Shown in pieces: positions 1 through 11,634 of a DNA stretch of 64,000 bases. The DNA comes from Yersinia massiliensis (GTDB lineage: Bacteria; Pseudomonadota; Gammaproteobacteria; Enterobacterales; Enterobacteriaceae), in assembly GCF_003048255.1 (NCBI RefSeq), contig NZ_CP028487.1, positions 2,480,001 to 2,544,000 of the forward strand. Direction: 5' to 3'. Under the pieces are notes generated by a model. That model did no database searches. It had not been told where the DNA came from and was given only the letters and a program-made list of their open reading frames with translations. A program made the position numbers and the translations under genes. Each line of letters starts with the position of its first letter. The stretch's first letter is position 1.

Positions 1-88
1 ACCATTGCGGCAGGGTTTTCCATAACACCATCAGTGAAATTGCGCTAACCAATAACAGCAAACTCACTATTTTTACGCATTTAGCCAT
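1..88 (-). CDS. ydbH: YdbH-like membrane-anchored protein, N-terminus only
   Basis: Reading leftward from an ATG at 86-88 there are 29 codons that run off the window edge. The peptide begins MAKCVKIV, continues with a leucine-rich hydrophobic segment at about residues 6-22 and then LWKTLPQW, so it looks like an N-terminal signal anchor. An AAGG-type ribosome site lies just upstream. In E. coli the gene divergent from ldhA is ydbH, a large AsmA/TamB-like inner-membrane protein thought to help phospholipid transport to the outer membrane. The identification rests on position and on the anchor, since only the first residues are visible. Confidence 0.5.
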   Translation of the reverse strand, partial: MAKCVKIVSLLLLVSAISLMVLWKTLPQW

Positions 89-240
89 GACTTGCCTTGT
101 TTTAACACCGATCTAGCTCGGTATGTATGCTTTGATTTCATTCATTTAGACTACTGCAAGATAGCACAATAGAATCTTATATCCATGTCACGTGAATTTG
201 GCTGCCACCCATAAAAAAGGACATAAAAACCTTTATTTTT

Positions 241-284
241 ATGGCAGAAGAACGTGACAAGTATGGCATTAGAACGTGACAGGT
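241..284. repeat. Two 22-bp direct repeats upstream of ldhA
   Basis: Units at 241-262 and 263-284 match at 19 of 22 positions and share the core AGAACGTGACA. They abut head to tail, so the cores lie two helical turns apart, about 87-130 bp upstream of the ldhA start. The spacing suits a pair of sites for one DNA-binding protein. I do not recognise the regulator. Confidence 0.55.
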
Positions 285-370
285 TATTTAGCTAACTTAT
301 TCTTGTGGCAAATTGTATGATTTATACAAATCTGTTAGATTGATCACATTATTTTGACGGAGATATCACG

Positions 371-1363
371 ATGAAATTAGCCGTTTACAGTACTAAACAG
401 TATGACCGTAAATACCTCGAATTGGTCAACAAAGATTTTGGCTTTGAATTAGAGTTTTTCGATTTTCTGTTGTCGCCAAGAACAGCAAAAATGGCGGCGG
501 GCTGTGACGCGGTCTGTATCTTCGTTAACGATGATGCTTGTCGTGCAACCTTAGAAGAGCTGAAGAGCGTCGGGGTTGAGATTCTCGCCTTACGTTGCGC
601 CGGCTTTAATAACGTGGATCTTGAGGCTGCAAAAGAGTTGGGCATTCCAGTAGTTCGTGTTCCGGCCTATTCACCCGAAGCCGTGGCTGAACATACTGTC
701 GGCATGATGATGAGCCTCAACCGGCGTATCCACCGTGCATATCAACGTACCCGCGATGCCAACTTCTCGCTAGAAGGTTTGATTGGCTTCAATATGCATA
801 ATCGTACCGCTGGGATTATCGGCACCGGCAAGATTGGGGTTGCCACCATGCGTATCCTCAAAGGTTTTGGGATGCGTTTACTGGCCTTTGATCCCTACCC
901 TAGTGCTCAGGCACTGGAGCTGGGTGCTGAATATGTGGATCTCAAAACCTTGTATGCCGAATCAGACGTTATTTCGCTGCACTGCCCAATGACACCAGAA
1001 AATCATCATTTGTTGAATAAAGCCTCTTTTGATCAAATGAAAGATGGTGTGATGATCATCAATACCAGCCGTGGCGGTTTGATTGATTCAGCAGCCGCGA
1101 TCGAAGCGTTGAAACAGCAGAAGATCGGCGCACTCGGTATGGATGTTTATGAAAATGAACGTGACTTGTTCTTTGAAGACAAATCCAATGATGTGATTCA
1201 GGATGATGTTTTCCGCCGCCTGTCTTCATGCCATAACGTGTTGTTCACTGGTCATCAGGCATTTTTGACCGAAGAGGCACTGACAAGTATTTCTGCTACT
1301 ACTATGCAGAATATTGCTCAGTTGAAGAATGGCGAACCTTGCCCGAACATGATTACCGTCTAA
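371..1363 (+). CDS. ldhA: D-lactate dehydrogenase (fermentative, NAD-dependent)
   Basis: This cytoplasmic enzyme reduces pyruvate to D-lactate with NADH during mixed-acid fermentation. The protein has 330 residues, the normal family length. The Rossmann motif GTGKIG is at 151-156. The catalytic triad of the D-2-hydroxyacid dehydrogenase family is in place as Arg234 (NTSRGG), Glu263 and His295 (TGHQAF). The ATG follows a GACGGAG ribosome site. The gene is divergent from the ydbH-like gene and is followed by an ERIC array rather than by hslJ, its neighbour in E. coli. A 22-bp tandem repeat lies in its upstream region. Confidence 0.97.
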   Translation: MKLAVYSTKQYDRKYLELVNKDFGFELEFFDFLLSPRTAKMAAGCDAVCIFVNDDACRATLEELKSVGVEILALRCAGFNNVDLEAAKELGIPVVRVPAYSPEAVAEHTVGMMMSLNRRIHRAYQRTRDANFSLEGLIGFNMHNRTAGIIGTGKIGVATMRILKGFGMRLLAFDPYPSAQALELGAEYVDLKTLYAESDVISLHCPMTPENHHLLNKASFDQMKDGVMIINTSRGGLIDSAAAIEALKQQKIGALGMDVYENERDLFFEDKSNDVIQDDVFRRLSSCHNVLFTGHQAFLTEEALTSISATTMQNIAQLKNGEPCPNMITV

Positions 1364-1394
1364 TAAGCCATTCCCGCAGCTCCGATACCGACGG

Positions 1395-2039
1395 TTTCGA
1401 TACCCAATAGATTTCGAGTCGCAGGAAGGCGGCAAATAAGTGAATCCCGATGAGCTGACATCAGTCAGTGATTCGGGTGAGCAAATGCAGCCAACATACC
1501 TGCGGCTTGAAAGATGCTCACAGTTTCGATACCCAATAGATTTCGAGTCGCAGGAAGGCGGCAAATAAGTGAATCCCGATGAGCTGACATCAGTCAGTGA
1601 TTCGGGTGAGCGAATGCAGCCAACACACCTGCGGCTTGAAAGGTACCCGCAATTTCGATACCCAATAGATTTCGAGTCGCAGGAAGGCGGCAAATAAGTG
1701 AATCCCGATGAGCTGACATCAGTCAGTGATTCGGGTGAGCAAATGCAGCCAACATACCTGCGGCTTGAAAGATGCTCACAGTTTCGATACCCAATAGATT
1801 TCGAGTCGCAGGAAGGCGGCAAATAAGTGAATCCCGATGAGCTGACATCAGTCAGTGATTCGGGTGAGCGAATGCAGCCAACACACCTGCGGCTTGAAAG
1901 GTACCCGCAATTTCGATACCCAATAGATTTCGAGTCGCAGGAAGGCGGCAAATAAGTGAATCCCGATGAGCTGACATCAGTCAGTGATTCGGGTGAGCGA
2001 ATGCAGCCAACACACCTGCGGCTTGAAAGATGAAGGGTA
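1395..2039. repeat. Tandem array of five 129-bp ERIC units
   Basis: Five head-to-tail units begin at 1395, 1524, 1653, 1782 and 1911, exactly 129 bp apart. Each carries the ERIC core (GTGAATCCCGATGAGCTGAC followed by GATTCGGGTGAGC) and ends with GCGGCTTGAAAG. Units 1 and 3 share one set of variants (GAGCAAATG, CATACC, GATGCTCACAG). Units 2 and 4 share another (GAGCGAATG, CACACC, GGTACCCGCAA). Unit 5 resembles the second type but ends in GATGAAGGGTAT. The order A-B-A-B-B' implies duplication of a 258-bp dimer. The array fills the space between ldhA and the ydbJ-like stop codon. ERIC elements are non-autonomous, transcribed as imperfect hairpins, and common in Yersinia. Confidence 0.93.
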
Positions 2040-2051
2040 TGATGAAGGGTA

Positions 2052-2351
2052 TCAGGTTGCTGGGCAAGCACCACGCAACAACGCCCACTCCTCACAACGC
2101 TTACCATCTGGCAACTGACACATCCCGACACTACTACCATTGAGCTGCTTGGCTAACGTCAGTACCCCGCCGGCATTAGCACAATTGACTGATGCTGGAT
2201 TTGCCATCGTGACTTTGGCGTGGGCACTGGTCGCTTGCTGAACAGGCTCATATGTTTCGTTATTATTTGATGCGGTATTCGCTGAATCATTGCTGCTGCA
2301 AGCGGCTAAAAAGAACATGGCGCCGCCCACAAACCATGATGATACTTTCAT
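2052..2351 (-). CDS. ydbJ: DUF333 lipoprotein, YdbJ-like
   Basis: The product has 99 residues. It starts with a lipoprotein signal peptide ending in a lipobox (FFLAAC, Cys18), so it should be lipidated and envelope-located. After a serine- and asparagine-rich linker, the C-terminal half (about 50-97) carries the small cysteine-containing DUF333 domain with ANPASVNC, GGVL, GMCQLPDG and C-EEWAL. E. coli has the DUF333 lipoprotein gene ydbJ near ldhA and nifJ, which fits. A GGAG ribosome site precedes the ATG. The stop codon sits directly against the last ERIC unit. The molecular function is unknown. The usual neighbour hslJ is absent. Confidence 0.8.
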   Translation of the reverse strand: MKVSSWFVGGAMFFLAACSSNDSANTASNNNETYEPVQQATSAHAKVTMANPASVNCANAGGVLTLAKQLNGSSVGMCQLPDGKRCEEWALLRGACPAT

Positions 2352-2556
2352 TCTTTTGCTCCGACATGAAAAATATATAGCGCTCTAATGGAGTCATATA
2401 ATATCGGTTATAATTAAATTACAACAAAAATACACATAATCACGTTAATTTAATTTAGCTGAGTCAAAACTACCCACGTAATTATAGACGCGACTTACCA
2501 CTTAATGCATCGGACAAATAATTAAATTGATATTAATCTGATCGCGAGTCATAAGC

Positions 2557-2698
2557 CTATACTGCTGGTCAAGTGACTAAAACGCGTTAATGCCAGATTT
2601 GCCGCACAAAGAGGAAAAGGAATGAAGATCATCATTTTGACGATAAAGATTAGGATGGAATAACGGCGATACGAGCTCCCCGTACCGCTTGTTTATTA
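2557..2698 (+). ncRNA. Candidate small transcript with a 13-codon ORF and terminator
   Basis: A CTATACT element at 2557-2563 resembles a sigma-S type -10. About 60 nt downstream a purine-rich GAGGAAAAGG precedes an ATG at 2622 that opens a 13-codon reading frame (MKIIILTIKIRME) ending at 2663. It is followed at once by a hairpin, 2666-2673 paired with 2681-2688 with one mismatch, and a T-rich run up to the emrE stop codon. Promoter, ORF and terminator suggest a transcript of about 130 nt convergent with emrE. It may be an sRNA, a micro-protein mRNA or neither. I recognise no named family. Confidence 0.3.
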
Positions 2699-3031
2699 TT
2701 AGTGCATAGGTGTTTTCGACAATAAATTAATCACCAATACGCCCGCGACAATCAGCGTCATACCGACAATGGCCGCCCAATCCAATTTTTGTTGATACAA
2801 AAAGGTGGCTGCCACTGACACAATAACAATCCCTAACCCTGACCAAATGGCATAGGCGATACCTAATGGCATGGTTTTCACCACCTGCGAAAGTCCCCAA
2901 AAAGCAATACAGTAACCAATCACCACCACAATAGAGGGGACTAAGCGGGTAAAACCCTCAGAGGCTTTCAACATCGTGGTTGCGACGACCTCAGCCACTA
3001 TTGCCATCATTAAGTACATGAAACCGCTCAT
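2699..3031 (-). CDS. emrE: Small multidrug resistance efflux protein, EmrE-type
   Basis: This 110-residue inner-membrane protein has four hydrophobic helices (about 4-21, 33-50, 58-78 and 85-104). It carries the SMR signature, including the essential membrane carboxylate Glu14 (IVAEVVATT) and the conserved AYAIWSGLG segment at about 59-67. The family works as a dual-topology dimer exchanging protons for hydrophobic cations such as quaternary ammonium compounds. Sequence and length agree with E. coli EmrE (SEGFTRL and INLLSKTP segments). The gene stands alone between the ydbJ-like gene and nifJ, a place where E. coli has no such gene. Confidence 0.88.
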   Translation of the reverse strand: MSGFMYLMMAIVAEVVATTMLKASEGFTRLVPSIVVVIGYCIAFWGLSQVVKTMPLGIAYAIWSGLGIVIVSVAATFLYQQKLDWAAIVGMTLIVAGVLVINLLSKTPMH

Positions 3032-3426
3032 CGCTATCCTCTCATTTTGTTATTGAGTAAGCATTATGCCCGCCCAAGATTAAATCTTCATTCATTCTAA
3101 TTCCGCGTCACAATTATTTCACAAATTAACTTAACCGCAGCGCAATAAGCGTTCTGCCATCATGTCAGTGACGGTTTTTTGTTGTCACAAATAGTTTTCT
3201 AATTGTAATAATGATTATCTAAATTGACGGATTATCCCCCAAGCCCCCTGCTCACATCATTCAATGTCAGTGACCGCCACACAAATGCGATAACTGGCAA
3301 AAATGTGCTCTGCTAGAATTTCGTCATTAGTTCAAATAGCCAGTTCATCCACTAAGGCTGTTCATTACCCTTTTTCTGTGCGTAACGCGCGTTTATGCAT
3401 AATAAGCAATGTGAAGGTACAATTTA
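3032..3426. other. Intergenic region upstream of emrE and nifJ
   Basis: These 395 bp separate the divergent emrE and nifJ genes. I see no coding sequence. At 3201-3220 the string AATGATTATC resembles half of a Fur box but the other half is poor. A GTCAGTGACGGTTTTTTG stretch near 3166-3183 resembles the end of a terminator without a convincing stem. E. coli encodes MicC beside this gene; I find no match to it here. Confidence 0.4.
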
Positions 3427-6400
3427 ATGATTACTACTGACGGTAACAGTGCCGTTGCTTCTGTGGCCTATCGCGCCAGTGAAGTGATTGCAATCTACCC
3501 TATCACGCCGAGTTCGACCATGGCCGAACAAGCTGATGCCTGGTCCGGTGATGGCAAAGTGAATATCTGGGGTGATATCCCCCGCGTGGTGGAAATGCAG
3601 TCTGAAGGCGGTGCGATTGCGACCGTCCATGGTGCGCTACAAACGGGTGCTCTATCCACCTCATTTACCTCCTCGCAGGGATTGCTATTGATGATCCCAA
3701 CACTTTATAAGTTGGCTGGCGAGCTGACACCTTTTGTGCTCCATGTCGCCGCGCGGACCATCGCGACCCATGCGCTGTCTATCTTTGGTGACCATTCTGA
3801 TGTCATGGCCGTGCGTCAAACTGGTTGTGCCATGTTGTGTGCCAGCAGCGTACAGGAAGCACAAGACTTTGCTCTGATCTCCCAAGTGGCAACGCTAAAT
3901 AGCCGTATACCTTTTATTCATTTCTTTGATGGGTTCCGTACCTCGCACGAAATCAATAAAATTGTTCCGCTGAGTGATGACACACTGCGCCAACTGTTAC
4001 CGCAAAAAGGAATCGATGGTCATCGCAGTCGCGCACTTTCACCGGATCATCCGGTGGTTCGTGGAACCTCAGCTAACCCTGATACCTATTTCCAGTCACG
4101 CGAGGCCACCAACCCTTGGTACAACAGCACCTACCAGCATGTCGCTGATGCCATGCAAGCATTTGCCGAAGCGACTGGGCGCGAATATAAGCCATTTGAA
4201 TACTACGGGCATCCGCAAGCAGAGCGAGTAATCATTCTGATGGGCTCGGCTATTGGTACCTGCGAAGAAGTGATTGATAGCTTGCTAACTCGTGGCGAAA
4301 AAGTCGGCGTGCTTAAAGTGCGCTTATTCCGCCCTTTCTCTGCTGAACATTTATTAAGTGTACTGCCGCAATCGGTGACCAAAGTGGCGGTATTGGATCG
4401 CACTAAAGAACCCGGCGCTTTAGCTGAGCCATTATATCTGGATGTGATGACCGCCTTGGCAGAAGCCTATAGTCGAGGTGAACGTGAGACATTACCGAAA
4501 GTCATCGGTGGCCGCTACGGCTTATCGTCTAAAGAATTTGGTCCTGATTGTGCGTTAGCCATTTTCAAAGAACTGAGCTTGGAAAAGCCGCGCCCACGTT
4601 TTACCGTCGGCATTTTCGATGACGTGACCGGTTTGTCATTACCGTTGACCGATGAGCAAATCGAGCAACGCGCCACGCTGGAAGCCCTGTTTTATGGCCT
4701 TGGCAGTGATGGTTCTGTCTCAGCAACGAAAAATAACATCAAGATTATCGGCAACAGCACCTCGCTCTATGCGCAGGGCTATTTTGTTTACGACTCAAAA
4801 AAGGCCGGTGGTCTGACCGTCTCGCATTTACGCGTCAGTGAAACGCCGATTAACTCGGCTTATCTGGTTAGTCACGCTGATTTTGTTGGTTGTCACCAAT
4901 TGCAATTCATCGACACTTACCAAATGGCTGAACGGCTAAAACCAGGCGGCATTTTCCTGATTAATACTCCGTTTAGTGCCGATGAGATGTGGTCACGTCT
5001 GCCACAGGAAGTTCAGGCGGTACTGCACCAGCGTAATGCTCGTCTGTTTGTGATTAATGCCGCCAAAATCGCCCGTGAATGTAAACTCGGAGCGCGCATC
5101 AATACTGTGATGCAAATGGCATTCTTCCACCTGACGCAAATATTGCCTACCGAGATGGCGATCGAGCAGTTGCGTGCGGCCATTGATCGCAGCTACAGCA
5201 ATAAAGGGCCAGAAATTGTCACCCGTAACTGGCAAGCACTGGATGCTACCCTCGAAGCACTGGTGGAAATTCCGCTGCAACCCATCGATGAGCATAGCCC
5301 GATGCGCCCACCGATCGTCTCGGATCAAGCGCCCGATTTCGTCAAAACTGTCACGGCAACCATGCTGGCTGGCTTAGGTGATGCGCTACCTGTTTCAGCC
5401 TTCCCACCAGACGGGACTTGGCCAGTGGGCACCACTCAGTGGGAAAAACGCAACATCGCCGAAGATATCCCCATCTGGCAGCCTGATTTATGTACCCAAT
5501 GTAACCACTGCGTAGCCGCCTGCCCGCATTCAGCAATCCGTGCCAAAGTGGTCCAGCCCGATGCGATGTCTGGTGCGCCTGATAGCTTGCAATCATTGGA
5601 CGTCAAAGCGCGTGATATGCGGGGTCAGAAATATGTGTTGCAAGTCGCGCCGGAGGATTGCACCGGATGTAACCTGTGCTACGAAGTTTGTCCGGCGAAA
5701 GACCGCCAGAATCCTGAAATCAAAGCCATCAACATGAAGCCACGGTTGGAGCATCTGGTGGAAGAGAAAGCGCACTATAACTTCTTCCTCGAACTGCCTG
5801 AAATCGATAAAACAACGATGGAACGTATCGATATCCGCACATCACAGTTGATTTCACCGCTGTTTGAATACTCCGGCGCGTGTTCCGGTTGTGGTGAAAC
5901 ACCGTACATTAAGTTGCTGACCCAGTTGTATGGCGATCGCTTATTAATCGCCAATGCTACCGGTTGTTCTTCCATCTATGGCGGCAACTTGCCCACAACG
6001 CCGTATACCACCAATGCCGATGGCCGCGGCCCTGCGTGGGCTAACTCACTGTTTGAAGATAACGCCGAGTTTGGTTTAGGCTTTCGTCTGACGGTTGATC
6101 AACATCGCCAGCGAGTTACTCGCCTAATCAACGAACTCGCACCGCAACTACCATCCGATTTGGTCAGCCAATTGCTCAATGAAGAGGCTACACCGGAAGT
6201 TCGACGTGAGCAGGTGACACAACTGCGCCAGCTATTGCGTGAAATCCCTGGCAACGATGCGCAGCAGTTAGCCACAGACGCTGATTACTTGGTAGATAAA
6301 TCCATCTGGCTTATTGGCGGCGACGGCTGGGCCTATGATATTGGTTTTGGCGGCCTTGACCACGTGCTAAGCCTGACAGAAAACGTCAATGTGTTGGTGC

Positions 6401-6960
6401 TAGACACCCAGTGCTACTCTAATACCGGCGGTCAGCAATCTAAAGCCACCCCGCTGGGGGCCGTCACTAAATTTGGTGAGCATGGTAAACGTAAGGCGCG
6501 CAAAGATTTGGGTGTCAGCATGATGATGTACGGTCATGTTTATGTGGCGCAGATTTCATTGGGTGCGCAGCTCAATCAAACAGTGAAAGCCATTCAGGAA
6601 GCTGAAGCCTATCCAGGTCCGTCACTGATTATTGCTTATAGTCCTTGCGAAGAGCACGGTTACGATCTGGCCTACAGCCATGACCAAATGAAGCAATTAA
6701 CCGCGACCGGTTTCTGGCCACTTTACCGCTTCGACCCACGCCGTACCGATGAGGGCAAAGCCGCCTTGGCGCTGGATTCTCGCCCACCGAGCAGTGACCT
6801 GACCACCACACTGCTCAATGAGCAACGCTTCCGCCGGCTCAACACCCAAGAACCCGAGGTCGCCGCACAGCTGTACGCGGACGCTGAAAAAGACCTGAAA
6901 AAACGCTATGACTTCTTGAGTTTGTTGGCCGGAAAAGCCGAGAAAACTGCCGCGGAATAA
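3427..6960 (+). CDS. nifJ: Pyruvate:flavodoxin/ferredoxin oxidoreductase
   Basis: This large single-chain enzyme (1177 residues, like E. coli YdbK) oxidises pyruvate and CoA to acetyl-CoA and CO2 and passes electrons to flavodoxin or ferredoxin. The N-terminal pyruvate-binding domain opens with the family hallmark YPITPSSTMAE. Two ferredoxin-type 4Fe-4S motifs are present: CTQCNHC from Cys689 (then Cys699) and CTGCNLC from Cys745 (then Cys755). The thiamine-diphosphate domain carries CSGCGE at 819-824, ATGCSS, and GGDGWAYDIGFGG. The last conserved cysteine is in YSPCEEHG. No Nif genes are nearby, so an anaerobic or redox-stress role is more likely than nitrogen fixation. A strong terminator follows. 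Confidence 0.96.
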   Translation: MITTDGNSAVASVAYRASEVIAIYPITPSSTMAEQADAWSGDGKVNIWGDIPRVVEMQSEGGAIATVHGALQTGALSTSFTSSQGLLLMIPTLYKLAGELTPFVLHVAARTIATHALSIFGDHSDVMAVRQTGCAMLCASSVQEAQDFALISQVATLNSRIPFIHFFDGFRTSHEINKIVPLSDDTLRQLLPQKGIDGHRSRALSPDHPVVRGTSANPDTYFQSREATNPWYNSTYQHVADAMQAFAEATGREYKPFEYYGHPQAERVIILMGSAIGTCEEVIDSLLTRGEKVGVLKVRLFRPFSAEHLLSVLPQSVTKVAVLDRTKEPGALAEPLYLDVMTALAEAYSRGERETLPKVIGGRYGLSSKEFGPDCALAIFKELSLEKPRPRFTVGIFDDVTGLSLPLTDEQIEQRATLEALFYGLGSDGSVSATKNNIKIIGNSTSLYAQGYFVYDSKKAGGLTVSHLRVSETPINSAYLVSHADFVGCHQLQFIDTYQMAERLKPGGIFLINTPFSADEMWSRLPQEVQAVLHQRNARLFVINAAKIARECKLGARINTVMQMAFFHLTQILPTEMAIEQLRAAIDRSYSNKGPEIVTRNWQALDATLEALVEIPLQPIDEHSPMRPPIVSDQAPDFVKTVTATMLAGLGDALPVSAFPPDGTWPVGTTQWEKRNIAEDIPIWQPDLCTQCNHCVAACPHSAIRAKVVQPDAMSGAPDSLQSLDVKARDMRGQKYVLQVAPEDCTGCNLCYEVCPAKDRQNPEIKAINMKPRLEHLVEEKAHYNFFLELPEIDKTTMERIDIRTSQLISPLFEYSGACSGCGETPYIKLLTQLYGDRLLIANATGCSSIYGGNLPTTPYTTNADGRGPAWANSLFEDNAEFGLGFRLTVDQHRQRVTRLINELAPQLPSDLVSQLLNEEATPEVRREQVTQLRQLLREIPGNDAQQLATDADYLVDKSIWLIGGDGWAYDIGFGGLDHVLSLTENVNVLVLDTQCYSNTGGQQSKATPLGAVTKFGEHGKRKARKDLGVSMMMYGHVYVAQISLGAQLNQTVKAIQEAEAYPGPSLIIAYSPCEEHGYDLAYSHDQMKQLTATGFWPLYRFDPRRTDEGKAALALDSRPPSSDLTTTLLNEQRFRRLNTQEPEVAAQLYADAEKDLKKRYDFLSLLAGKAEKTAAE

Positions 6961-6980
6961 TGGGATAACCCATAACGTTA

Positions 6981-7014
6981 AAAGCCAGTCAGCAGATACT
7001 GACTGGCTTTTTTT
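6981..7014 (+). terminator. Rho-independent terminator of nifJ
   Basis: A 12-bp perfect stem (AAAGCCAGTCAG paired with CTGACTGGCTTT) with loop CAGATA is followed by a T-run. It lies 20 bp after the nifJ stop and also borders the convergent beta-glucosidase gene. Confidence 0.93.
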
Positions 7015-7025
7015 ATGGTGGGCTT

Positions 7026-10423
<3,398 letters not shown>

Positions 10424-10506
10424 GGGCTAACCTCAATTTAAATAATAATCGATTGAATCCACTTATTTTTATGGATAAAGTATTTTATTGCTTAACAACA
10501 AACCAA

Positions 10507-11340
10507 TTAGATTGGCTTCCTCACATGCTCAATATGAATGGAGAGAAACATCATTTCATCGTCGGTTAACGATCGTCCATACTCGTGCTTAATGAATCTA
10601 TTTATTTTCTTCGCACACTCATAAGAAATATCATACTTTTCTGCAACAATATCATGGAGAGAGTTATCGTCGGTAGAAACATAGGTATTACTTAATAAGC
10701 GATGTGAAAAGAACTTCAAATGAGTCACAAAACGCTGAAAATTAATCGACTCTTCTTCATACTCTATATTGAAGTGATATTTAACAATATTTAATATGTC
10801 TTGAATCACTTTTGACACATTTTCAATATCAGGCATCGTGCCATCTTTTTGCGAATTCAACAGATGCAACGCAATAAATCCCGCTTCATCTTCAGCAAGC
10901 TCGATATTGAGATTTTGTTTAATGCTATCTAATGCAGCAACTCCAATAATGAATTCATTTCGGTAAAGTCGCTTAATATCCCAGAGGAGCATATTTCTGA
11001 CATGAACGCCCTGCTTTGCTCTTTCAATAGCAAAACTGATGTGATCAAGTAATGAGGCATACACACTTTTATGAATTTTTCTGTCTAATTGTGTCGTGGC
11101 TTGTTTGACAATCTCTAAGACAATATCAAATAGAGCCTCGGGCACATCCTGAAAAGCATCATTTGCTTTACCGAAGCTATTTTCTTCATCCAGGCGGAAT
11201 ATTTTTTGAATGCAGGCGTCATCGACAAGGTCACTGGCTTTTTTATTGAATCCGACCCCTTTTCCAATAACAACGCATTCTTTCCCACTAAAATCGTGGG
11301 CAACAACAACGTTATTATTCAGAACTCTCTGTATTCGCAT
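10507..11340 (-). CDS. BglG/LicT-family transcriptional antiterminator
   Basis: The protein has 277 residues: an N-terminal CAT RNA-binding domain (1-55, MRIQRVLNNNVV and FGKAN) followed by two PTS regulation domains, PRD1 (about 65-170, His100 and His159 at the usual phosphorylation positions) and PRD2 (about 171-277, ending FLSIHIEHV). Such proteins bind a RAT hairpin in nascent RNA and block an overlapping terminator when inducer is present. A matching RAT/terminator lies directly upstream of this gene, so it controls its own operon. It is the first gene of the beta-glucoside operon. Confidence 0.94.
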   Translation of the reverse strand: MRIQRVLNNNVVVAHDFSGKECVVIGKGVGFNKKASDLVDDACIQKIFRLDEENSFGKANDAFQDVPEALFDIVLEIVKQATTQLDRKIHKSVYASLLDHISFAIERAKQGVHVRNMLLWDIKRLYRNEFIIGVAALDSIKQNLNIELAEDEAGFIALHLLNSQKDGTMPDIENVSKVIQDILNIVKYHFNIEYEEESINFQRFVTHLKFFSHRLLSNTYVSTDDNSLHDIVAEKYDISYECAKKINRFIKHEYGRSLTDDEMMFLSIHIEHVRKPI

Positions 11341-11349
11341 ATTCCACCC

Positions 11350-11420
11350 AAAAAAAAAGGCAAAACGTAAAAGAGTTCATTCTCTTTTAGGTTTTGCCTG
11401 TTATTACACAGTAACAATCC
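11350..11420 (-). promoter_or_regulatory. RAT antiterminator element overlapping an intrinsic terminator
   Basis: On the minus strand, 11420-11390 reads GGATTGTTACTG, a short loop, then CAGGCAAAACC, which is the ribonucleic antiterminator motif of bgl/lic operons. Its 3' arm overlaps the left arm of a terminator: GGCAAAAC-TAAAAGAG pairs with CTCTTTTACGTTTTGCC, followed by a run of nine T residues ending near 11350. The two structures are mutually exclusive, so binding of the BglG-type protein permits read-through. Confidence 0.92.
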
Positions 11421-11434
11421 GATAGGCTCAATAA

Positions 11435-11500
11435 ATCATAATGGCTGGGTTGTTGCAAGTGACCTTTATTATTCTTCCTTTTTTTGTGAGCTATTTCACA
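11435..11500 (-). promoter_or_regulatory. CRP-dependent promoter of the beta-glucoside operon
   Basis: TGTGAGCTATTTCACA at 11485-11500 is a perfect match to the CRP half-sites TGTGA and TCACA. On the minus strand a TATGAT -10 lies at 11435-11440 without a good -35. The CRP centre is about 64 bp upstream of the predicted start, which suits class I activation. With the RAT switch this gives control by catabolite state and by inducer. Confidence 0.85.
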
Positions 11501-11634
11501 GCCCATACTGAATATGTTTCCCCTAAGTAGGGGGTATCCTGCCACTACGCCATAGATGAAAACACTAATATATATGCTTGTTGAATGATAAACTGACGCC
11601 ATAGCAACGATGCCCTGTCATGCCATAACTGGAT

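Noticed and set aside
1395..2039. CRISPR array
   Set aside because: Repeats are 129 bp, contiguous and without unique spacers, and no cas genes are present. The core sequence is ERIC.
1226..2140. 304-codon open frame on the minus strand with a 43-residue repeat
   Set aside because: It is the ERIC array read as protein: 129 bp is a multiple of three, so one open unit stays open in all. It also overlaps the ends of ldhA and the ydbJ-like gene.
3166..3183. Intrinsic terminator or MicC-like RNA upstream of nifJ
   Set aside because: The T-run is present but no convincing stem, and the sequence does not match MicC.
11387..11602. 71-codon minus-strand frame upstream of the antiterminator gene
   Set aside because: It overlaps the CRP site, promoter and RAT element, which explain the sequence better.
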